Of a stretch of DNA of 11,320 nt, positions 5,980 to 11,320 are shown piece by piece. The notes below the pieces were generated by a model, which was not told the DNA's origin, made no database searches, and saw only the letters and a program-made list of their open reading frames with translations. The DNA is from an uncultured archaeon (GTDB lineage: Archaea > Micrarchaeota > Micrarchaeia > Micrarchaeales > CABMGC01). The first letter of the stretch is position 1, and each line of letters opens with the position of its first letter. The stretch lies in the NCBI GenBank assembly GCA_902385515.1, contig CABMGC010000097.1, forward strand, positions 1 through 11,320, written 5' to 3'. The position numbers and the translations under genes were made by a program.

Positions 5980-6356
5980 TTTTGGTAGAGCTCCACTACC
6001 ATTCCGTCCGGGTCCCTGAGCTGGCACAATTTCGACACGCTGGCTCCTGGCGCGGGCTCGTCGATGTCGATTCCCTTGGCCTTGAGTTCCTTGTACTTCG
6101 CGTCAAGGTCGTCGAACTCGAACGCGATGTGCCTTATTCCGCGGGTGTTGAGGTCCGTCAGGTCGTCCTTGTTCGGTTTCTGCTCGTACGGCTGCCACAG
6201 CTCCAGCTGGATGTTGTCCAGCACTAGGAAGACCGCCCTGCCGCCGAGGTCCTTCCTCTCGAAACTCTTGCCTTCCTTTGTCCCGAGCAGATCCTTGTAA
6301 AAAATAAGGGAGGCGTCTAAGTCCTTTACGCTGAGCGCCACGTGATGCATTCGCAT
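5973..6356 (-). CDS. VOC-superfamily (glyoxalase/bleomycin-resistance/dioxygenase-like) protein
   Basis: 127 residues, one complete VOC protein of two beta-alpha-beta-beta-beta modules. Module 1 starts MHHVALSVKDLDAS with FYKDLLG; module 2 starts RHIAFEFDDLDA. The four expected metal ligands of a glyoxalase-I-like site are present (numbered from the chosen start): H5, E52 in LELWQ, H76 in RHIAF and E122 in VELYQ. The substrate cannot be told from sequence: glyoxalase I, an epimerase and a dioxygenase are all possible. I chose the ATG at 6356 because GAGGT lies 7 nt upstream; a TTG at 6374 overlapping the vapC stop is the alternative. It appears to be the third gene of the vapB-vapC cassette. 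Confidence 0.88.
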   Translation of the reverse strand: MRMHHVALSVKDLDASLIFYKDLLGTKEGKSFERKDLGGRAVFLVLDNIQLELWQPYEQKPNKDDLTDLNTRGIRHIAFEFDDLDAKYKELKAKGIDIDEPAPGASVSKLCQLRDPDGMVVELYQKQ

Positions 6357-6370
6357 TGCATTTACCTCAG

Positions 6371-6745
6371 TCAAATTATTTCTATGTCCCTGCCAGTGAT
6401 ATTTTTAAACTTTTGATCACGGGTCACTAACAAATCTCCATTTGCAGAAGAAATGCCTATTATGAGAATGTCATTCTCGTTTATCATCTTGCCCTTCTTG
6501 CTCAATTCTGCGAAGACTAGCGCGGCCTCCGTAGCTGCACGTCTGTCAAAAGGACAAATCTCCAAAGTCATCAATAACTTCTTGGCGAAATCCTTTTTCA
6601 GTTCATTCTTGTGCTTAAGGAGTTCGTATTCGGTTATGGTAGTGGTCCTGAGTTTTCCATTTCTTGCAAGTTCGTGGACCCTGCTGATGATTCCTTCATC
6701 ACCTGAAAGAAAGTCTATGATTATGCTGGTGTCGAGGATGGCCAA
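6371..6745 (-). CDS. vapC: PIN-domain ribonuclease toxin, VapC family
   Basis: 124 residues, normal VapC length. VapC toxins are Mg2+-dependent RNases, often cutting tRNA or rRNA, held inactive by VapB. The four conserved acidic sites of the PIN domain are visible: D5 in ILDTSIIID, E39 in TITEYELL, D92 in NENDILI and D110 in LLVTRDQKF. All catalytic residues are intact, so the toxin is probably active. The only start near the PIN strand is a TTG, 10 nt after the vapB stop, which suggests low, coupled translation relative to the antitoxin. Confidence 0.92.
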   Translation of the reverse strand: MAILDTSIIIDFLSGDEGIISRVHELARNGKLRTTTITEYELLKHKNELKKDFAKKLLMTLEICPFDRRAATEAALVFAELSKKGKMINENDILIIGISSANGDLLVTRDQKFKNITGRDIEII

Positions 6746-6755
6746 GCAATCGCCA

Positions 6756-6980
6756 CTATGCTTTTCTACCGTAATTTTCTTCCCTTTCTGCCGCTATCTT
6801 ATCTTTTAATTCATCAAGCTTCTTCTTGTCTTGCTTGAGGGCGCCTGCAAATTTCATTATGTCCTCTTTTTTGCGTTGTGCAAGTACTTTCTCCTTTATC
6901 AGCTCAGAAAAGCTCCTGCTGCCCTTTCCTTTAGACAGCGCCTCATAGACCTCTTCGGATACTGATATCTGCCTGGCCAT
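6756..6980 (-). CDS. vapB: VapB-type antitoxin
   Basis: 74 residues. The N-terminus ARQISVSEEVYEALSKGKG followed by SFSELIKEKV matches the archaeal VapB (DUF217-like) DNA-binding and dimerisation region. The C-terminal half is a charged helix (KQDKKKLDELKDKIAAEREE) of the kind that wraps the PIN toxin. It lies 10 nt upstream of vapC. Family practice is that the VapBC complex represses its own promoter, and the palindromes at 6987-7027 would fit such an operator. Confidence 0.88.
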   Translation of the reverse strand: MARQISVSEEVYEALSKGKGSRSFSELIKEKVLAQRKKEDIMKFAGALKQDKKKLDELKDKIAAEREENYGRKA

Positions 6981-6986
6981 TTAATC

Positions 6987-7027
6987 TATGTATACATATA
7001 CATACACATATAAAAAACGTGTGTATG
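6987..7027 (-). promoter_or_regulatory. vapB promoter with palindromic operator
   Basis: A 12-bp perfect palindrome TATGTATACATA (6987-6998) lies 6 bp before the vapB ATG. An 8-bp inverted repeat, CATACACA (7001-7008) with TGTGTATG (7020-7027), brackets a minus-strand TATA-like stretch TTTTTTATA (7018-7010). TATA spacing puts transcription start near 6985, almost leaderless. The symmetric sites around TATA and start fit autorepression by VapBC. Confidence 0.65.
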
Positions 7028-7057
7028 GATATGCAAACCTACCCGCCGATGCGCCCT

Positions 7058-8215
7058 TCAGACTCCCGCTGCCTTCTTGAGTTCGTCCGCCTTGTCTGTC
7101 TTCTCCCATGTGAACTCAGGCTCCTCCCTCCCGAAGTGCCCGTAGCACGCAGTCTTAACGTAGATCGGCCTTCTCAGGTCGAGCGTCTTTATCATGGCTC
7201 CCGGCCTTATGTCGAAGACCTTCTTCGCGGCCTCCGCTATCTTCTCGTCAGGGATCGTTCCAGTGCCTGAGGTCTCGATATAGAACGATACGGGCTGCGA
7301 TATCCCTATGGCGTAAGCGATCTGGACTTCGCACCTCTTGGCGAGGCCGGCCGCGACTATGTTCTTCGCTATATAGCGGGCCATGTAGGCCCCGGACCTG
7401 TCGACCTTCGTCGGGTCCTTCCCGCTGAAGCAGCCTCCTCCTGTCCTTCCCATCGCCCCGTAGCTGTCGACCACAATCTTCCTTCCCGTGAGCCCAGAGT
7501 CTGCCAGGGTCCCTCCGATTACGAACCTTCCGGTCCCGTTTATTATGAACTTGGTATTCGCGTCGAGAAGCTCCGCGGGGATGACGTGCCTTATGACCTT
7601 CTCCTCGATGTCCCTCTTTATCTGCTCGTTATTGACCGCTTCGGTGTGCTGCGCGGCTATGACAACGACGCTGACTTTCTTCGGCATGTGGTCCTCGTAC
7701 TCTATCGTGACCTGCGATTTTGCGTCAGGCCTGAGATACGGTATCTCTCCGTTCTTTCTGCACTCCGCGAGCCTTGCGACCAGCCTGTGAGAGAGCATTA
7801 TCGGAAGAGGCATCAGTTCCTTTGTCTCGCTCGACGCATAGCCGGAGACCATTCCCTGGTCCCCTGCGCCGATGTCCAGCCCTGTGCTCTCGTCTACTCC
7901 CATCGCGATGTCTGCGGACTGCTCCTCGATCGAGGTTATCACGCCGCAGGTGGCCCAGTCCAGCCCGTCCTTGGCGTCGTCGAGCCCTATCTCCTTGAGC
8001 TTCTTCCTGACGACGTCGGGAATGTTGACGTATGCCTTTGTGCTTATCTGGCCAGTAAGAAGGACCATGCCCTGCATGACCATGGTTTCGCACGCAACGT
8101 GCGCGGCAGGATCCTGCGCCAATATGGCGTCGAGCACAGAATCGGATATCTGGTCCGCAACCTTGTCAGGGTGCCCTTCGGCAACGCTCTCCGATGTAAA
8201 AGAGTATCTAGACAT
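7058..8215 (-). CDS. metK: S-adenosylmethionine synthetase, bacterial type
   Basis: 385 residues, the length of bacterial MetK, not the divergent archaeal MAT of about 400 residues. It makes S-adenosylmethionine from methionine and ATP. Signatures are GHPDK (14-18, ATP/phosphate binding), GAGDQG (116-121, continuing MVSGYA) and the glycine-rich GGGCFSGKDPTKVDRS (259-274). The C-terminal CYGHFGREEPEFTWEKTD is also typical. All core motifs are intact. GGTGAGG lies just before the ATG at 8215. The gene is probably monocistronic, with a TATA box overlapping the end of the upstream gene. A bacterial-type enzyme in an archaeal context points to transfer. Confidence 0.96.
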   Translation of the reverse strand: MSRYSFTSESVAEGHPDKVADQISDSVLDAILAQDPAAHVACETMVMQGMVLLTGQISTKAYVNIPDVVRKKLKEIGLDDAKDGLDWATCGVITSIEEQSADIAMGVDESTGLDIGAGDQGMVSGYASSETKELMPLPIMLSHRLVARLAECRKNGEIPYLRPDAKSQVTIEYEDHMPKKVSVVVIAAQHTEAVNNEQIKRDIEEKVIRHVIPAELLDANTKFIINGTGRFVIGGTLADSGLTGRKIVVDSYGAMGRTGGGCFSGKDPTKVDRSGAYMARYIAKNIVAAGLAKRCEVQIAYAIGISQPVSFYIETSGTGTIPDEKIAEAAKKVFDIRPGAMIKTLDLRRPIYVKTACYGHFGREEPEFTWEKTDKADELKKAAGV

Positions 8216-8254
8216 TTCCTCACCAAAATTATTGGATTACTTGGGGGTGAGCAC

Positions 8255-8262
8255 TTATTTAA
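8255..8262 (-). promoter_or_regulatory. TATA box for metK
   Basis: The minus-strand TTAAATAA overlaps the stop codon of the broken sulfatase-like gene. A start near 8231 would leave a leader of about 16 nt carrying the GGTGAGG Shine-Dalgarno site. Confidence 0.5.
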
Positions 8263-9764
8263 TTCATTCTCCTCTCGGAATTCAGCATCCTTAGCGCAAC
8301 GCCCCTGTTGCCGCAGATGACGTTCTCGCTCTCTTTAGGGTCATGTTCGAGGTCGTAGAGCTCCATCTTTCCTCCCGCGTAGGAGATGAGCTTGAAGTTT
8401 TTGTAGTACGTCGCCGTCGCGAACCTGTTGTGCCTGAGCTTAGTTCGGTATATGGCGTCTGCGCAGCTTGACCTGTTCCTTAGGAGGCGAAGAAGGTGCG
8501 CGTCCCAGACCTCCGTTATTCCGACGTGATCGGAGAAGACGAAGTTGTCCTTGCGCAGCCTGCCGTCTATGTCGTCGTTCTTCCCGTAGCCTATGTCAAG
8601 TATCGAGTCGCGCAGCGCGGTCAGGCTCACGCACTTGTCTACGGTCTCGCGCTGGCCTACCTGCCTGCCGTTCCTGAACCTGCCGACGATTAGCGGCACC
8701 CGGGAAAGCTCCTCATAGGGAAACATATTGTGGTACATCTGGCCGTGCTCCATGAACGCCTGGCCGTGGTCCCCTGCGATTATCAGAACGGCGTTGTCAA
8801 GCGCGCCGTTCTTCTTGAGGATGCCGACGAGTTCCTTGAGCTTCGAGTCAAGGTACGCGAGCCTCTTCGCATAGGCCGCCCTTATGGTCCCCAGATCGTC
8901 GGCCGGCGCGAGCCCGCTCATGTAGAGCCACTTGTCCTGCTCGACATAGCCGTCCTTCACCAGGTTCGTGGGATAGCCTTCGTGGCCTTCCATGTAGTTA
9001 ACGAACATGAAGTTGTTCGCCTTCCCTCCGTCCTTGAGATAGTCGTCGACGAGCATGTTCGTCGCGCCCGCGCAGCTGTCTACCTCGTAAAAGCCTTATT
9101 CGCTCGAGAACTTCTTGTTGAGCGTGACCCTCAGCTTCATGTAAAGCCGGTCAAGGTTCTTCTCGGGCATAAGCCGCGTCATCCCGCACGCGAGTTCTAT
9201 CAGCCTGTTCCTCATGATGTCGCTGGAGACTATGCCAAGAGTCGCCCTGACAAATGGCCTGTTGTTCTCTATCTTGCTGTTGAGCCACACGTTGGAAATG
9301 TGCTCAAATCCGCTCGCAAGGCCGGTGGGCGCGCTGACGTAGGGATTGTTCGAGAAGAGCGCCGTCTTGTACCCGAGATAGCCCATGTGCCTGGCGAGCG
9401 TAACGTCCTTCCGCCCGATGTACACCGCCTTCCTAAGGAAGGGGTCTATGTTCTTGTCGTATTCCTTAAGCCGGTCTTTCGTTACTGCCCTTATGCTCTT
9501 GACCCTCTTTCCGAGGAAAAGTGAGACGTGGGACGGAACAGTGTAGGTGCCGGGAGAGATGGCCCTCTCGTACAGGACGCCTTTTCTCGCGATGGCGTCC
9601 AGGGTGCTTAGCCGCATGTCCCCGCCGTATGCGCTTAAAAAGTCCGCCCTAACGGTGTCAAGCATCACAAAAATGACGTCAGGCCTGCTTCCTTTCAAAA
9701 CATCACTCGAGCTCCGATAAACATCAGCAGCCAGGACTGACCTGCAGTGATTGCTGATGGCCAC
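8259..9764 (-). pseudogene. Sulfatase/alkaline-phosphatase-superfamily hydrolase interrupted by an in-frame TAA
   Basis: Two open stretches in one frame (9764-9096 and 9095-8259) together make about 501 codons, a full-length sulfatase-like protein. The N-terminal part has PDVIFVMLDTVRADFLSAYG with metal-site Asp residues, then TYTVPSHVSLFLG, where Thr (about residue 75) stands at the usual Cys/Ser nucleophile position of C/S-x-P-S-R. The second part has NYMEGHEGYP, AGDHG (C-terminal metal ligands) and YEELSRVPLIV. A single TAA at 9098-9096 follows KKFSSE, and translation past it (GFYEVDSCAGATN) runs straight on into the second part. The downstream part also has an ATG at 9056. Thr makes formylglycine formation impossible, so a phosphodiesterase or phosphoglycerol-transferase-like role is as likely as a sulfatase. 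The GTG at 9764 is the best visible start. Confidence 0.85.
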
Positions 9765-9808
9765 TCAAAGTTTTTATTCATTTTGCAACGCTTAGCTTTT
9801 GCGTTTCC

Positions 9809-10765
9809 TCATTTCGATATGTCAAGGGCCGAGAGCATCACTGGGAGGATGATGGTCGCGTCGCCGTCTATCGTGACCTGCTTTGCCTTCTCCTTGACCT
9901 TGCCCCAAGACACCGCCTCGGTGAGCCTGGCTCCCGAAAGGCTGCCGTCGAACTGCGTCGCCGTCGTGATGTAGACTGCGTAGTCGAGTCCGCCCTTGAA
10001 CTGGTTCCACCAGATCACGTGGTGCTTGCTTATTCCTCCGCCGACCATGAGCGCGCCGGTGGTCTTGTTGTCGAAGCCTATGTCGCTAAGAGCGATCTCG
10101 TCTTTCAGCACGTTGAGCTTGAAGTCGTGCGTCCTTGAAAATATCATCAGCTGCGTGCCGAACGCGCCGTCCACTATGCCTGGGTTGAATATCGGCACGT
10201 TGTGCAGGTAAGCCTGCCTTATTATCGAGCCGTCGTCCTTCATCCTCTTGCCGAACTCCCTCAAAAGCTCGCTCGGGCTGTACTCCTTCTTGTAGTCGGG
10301 GGACTTGTAGATGTCCTCCATTATCTCGGTGAAGTAGTCTTCCACCTCCATTCCGTACTCCTTCTGGTCTATGAAGACGTTGCCCAGCCTGTATATCTTC
10401 TCCCTGAACAGCTTCGCGTCGTCGGCATAGAAGCTCCCGAGGCTGTATATCCCGCCGTGCGCCCTGGCAAGGTCGTGGTCCAGCGTGCCGCAGGTCGTAA
10501 TTATCGCGTCGAAGTACTTGACTTACGCGGCAAGCGCGCCCCGAAGCCCGGTTGCGACCAGGTCCGCCGGAAATGACAGGAAGTTGAAGGAGTCCTTGTC
10601 CTTGAGCATGTCGTCCAGTATGTCTATGCCGTCGACCATGTGCTGCGCGGAGAATCCGCCCATGCTTTTCATGCTTTTGATTAGTTCCTTTACAGTCATT
10701 CCCTTCTTGAGTTCGATGTCCTTGACGTGTCGTTTAAGAAGCTCTTTTTTGCTTTCGATTGCCAT
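9809..10765 (-). pseudogene. dys: Deoxyhypusine synthase interrupted by an in-frame TAA
   Basis: Deoxyhypusine synthase moves the aminobutyl group of spermidine onto a lysine of aIF5A, using NAD. The frame from ATG 10765 (GGGTG about 7 nt upstream) to TGA at 9809 is 318 codons, normal archaeal length. It is broken by TAA at codon 81 (10525-10523). Part 1 holds GGFSAQHM and FPADLVATGLRG. The next codons read VKYFDAIITTCGTLDHDLAR, the NAD-site block. Later come NPGIVDG, FSRTHDF, GGGISKHH (Lys about 247, the expected catalytic lysine), QFDGSLSGAR and EAVSWGK. Only the TAA spoils it. The first in-frame ATG after the stop, at 10351, would skip the NAD-binding block. Confidence 0.9.
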
Positions 10766-10810
10766 ACAAAACACCCGGTGCCGTGCCGTCATAGTTACTT
10801 GCCAGTTGCA

Positions 10811-10820
10811 CAAATAAATG
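10811..10820 (-). promoter_or_regulatory. TATA-like element for the deoxyhypusine synthase gene
   Basis: The minus-strand CATTTATTTG would place a start near 10789 and a leader of about 24 nt containing the GGGTG Shine-Dalgarno site before ATG 10765. Confidence 0.45.
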
Positions 10821-10845
10821 GGTATGCATTGGCTGAAGAAGGCGG

Positions 10846-10902
10846 GGAAATAAAAGAAAAGAAGGGATCGGGCGCAATCCGCATGCATAATTGGTTGCGC
10901 CC
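10846..10902 (-). terminator. Hairpin terminator of the gene at 10937-11320
   Basis: GGGCGCAA (10870-10877) pairs perfectly with TTGCGCCC (10895-10902), and two further C-G pairs can form inside past a bulged T. Read on the minus strand, the hairpin is followed by a pyrimidine-rich run (cccttcttttcttttattt, about 10865-10847). It lies 34 bp beyond the upstream stop. Confidence 0.65.
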
Positions 10903-10936
10903 CATTTCAGATTCGGCAGGCTGTACTCTTCCGATG

Positions 10937-11320
10937 TCAGTCGAAGTAATTGTTGTATAGCTCCTCCGACTCCAGGATTATCTGTTCGACCGTGGGCTTT
11001 CCGTTCAGGCCGCTGTACTTCGCCTCTACGACCTTCGCAGGGCTTATCATTCCAAGGACATCCTCGACCTGGTTTTTGCCAAGCTTGGCGTTTTCGCCAT
11101 CCCTCTTGATCGAAATAAGGCTGAGGGCCGAGTCCACGTCGGCGAAGTCGAATCTCTTCCTGCTTACGCCCGAGCCGTTTCCAAAGTCTCCCGTCTCGAT
11201 GCTCAGGCCTTTCGATCCTTTGTCGAACTGCAGGTTGAACACGTTGACTTCGAGCCCAGCGCGGTTCAGCGAGGCCATGGCTCCGTTGAGTTCCGGCTTT
11301 CCTATGCTTTCGCCATAAAC
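10937..11320 (-). CDS. Unrecognised protein, C-terminal part (partial at window edge)
   Basis: The frame is open from the window edge and gives 127 residues ending EELYNNYFD before TGA. Visible segments include VYGESIGKPELNGAMASLN, a beta-like stretch EVNVFNLQF and SIETGDFG, a central ALSLISIKRDG and a helical end (PTVEQIILESEELY). There is no signal peptide or membrane span in the visible part, and I recognise no family. An internal ATG at 11278 exists, but the frame reads through it without a stop, so the true start is probably outside. It has its own terminator and is separated from the deoxyhypusine synthase promoter by about 120 bp. Confidence 0.7.
   Translation of the reverse strand, partial: VYGESIGKPELNGAMASLNRAGLEVNVFNLQFDKGSKGLSIETGDFGNGSGVSRKRFDFADVDSALSLISIKRDGENAKLGKNQVEDVLGMISPAKVVEAKYSGLNGKPTVEQIILESEELYNNYFD

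Noticed and set aside
7586..8320. A 244-codon open frame on the + strand opposite metK
   Set aside because: It is fully antisense to a well-conserved metK and has no motif or ribosome binding site that would support it.
8730..9524. A 264-codon open frame on the + strand opposite the sulfatase-like gene
   Set aside because: It lies over the internal TAA region and might suggest a real gene explaining the stop. But the minus-strand frame carries the sulfatase metal and nucleophile blocks on both sides, and the + product has no recognisable motif.
10766..10888. Longer N-terminus for deoxyhypusine synthase from ATG 10888
   Set aside because: The extra 41 residues (Cys- and Phe-rich) cover the TATA-like element and terminator spacer. 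The ATG at 10765 has a GGGTG site and gives the usual family N-terminus.
1..11320. tRNA, rRNA or CRISPR features
   Set aside because: I looked through the spacers and found no cloverleaf with a GTTC-type T arm, no rRNA sequence and no regularly spaced repeats.

Overview
The window looks like a compact archaeal genome. Support comes from archaeal-type ribosomal proteins (L12/P1, L10/P0, L1), a tuf (EF-1A)–rps10 pair, a deoxyhypusine synthase, AT-rich TATA boxes about 25 bp upstream of starts, and GGTG/GGAGG Shine-Dalgarno sites. Tight packing, VapBC and a bacterial-type MetK would suit a DPANN-like (for example Micrarchaeota-like) archaeon, but that placement is inference. No rRNA, tRNA or CRISPR array was seen.

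Layout. 1–124 (+): the tail of a protein followed by a hairpin and TTCAC, as at the right end of an IS200/IS605 element. 190–228: overlapping GC-rich hairpins below a ribosomal operon. 255–2089 (-): rpl1–rpl10–rpl12 with its promoter and leader at 2090–2169. 2177–4132 (-): two paralogous, unrecognised proteins with the core residues of a Pol-beta-type nucleotidyltransferase fold, separated by a 39-codon ORF; this looks like one operon. 4133–4336: a divergent promoter region. 4337–5913 (+): tuf–rps10, ended by a strong hairpin/T-tract terminator. 5973–6980 (-): vapB–vapC–VOC (glyoxalase-like) cassette with a palindromic operator/promoter at 6987–7027. 7058–8215 (-): metK of the bacterial type. 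8259–9764 (-): a sulfatase/alkaline-phosphatase-superfamily gene broken by one in-frame TAA. 9809–10765 (-): deoxyhypusine synthase, also broken by one in-frame TAA. 10937–11320 (-): the C-terminal part of an unrecognised protein, with its terminator at 10846–10902.

How it fits together. Most of the window is translation machinery: the stalk and L1 proteins, EF-1A, S10, and hypusination of aIF5A. Accessory items (IS end, NTase-like pair, VapBC with a VOC rider, acquired-looking MetK) sit between these blocks. The main points to check are the NTase-like paralog operon and the two neighbouring genes each interrupted by a single TAA without loss of frame. TGA is the preferred terminal codon here: 10 TGA, 4 TAA and 2 TAG at ends I assign.
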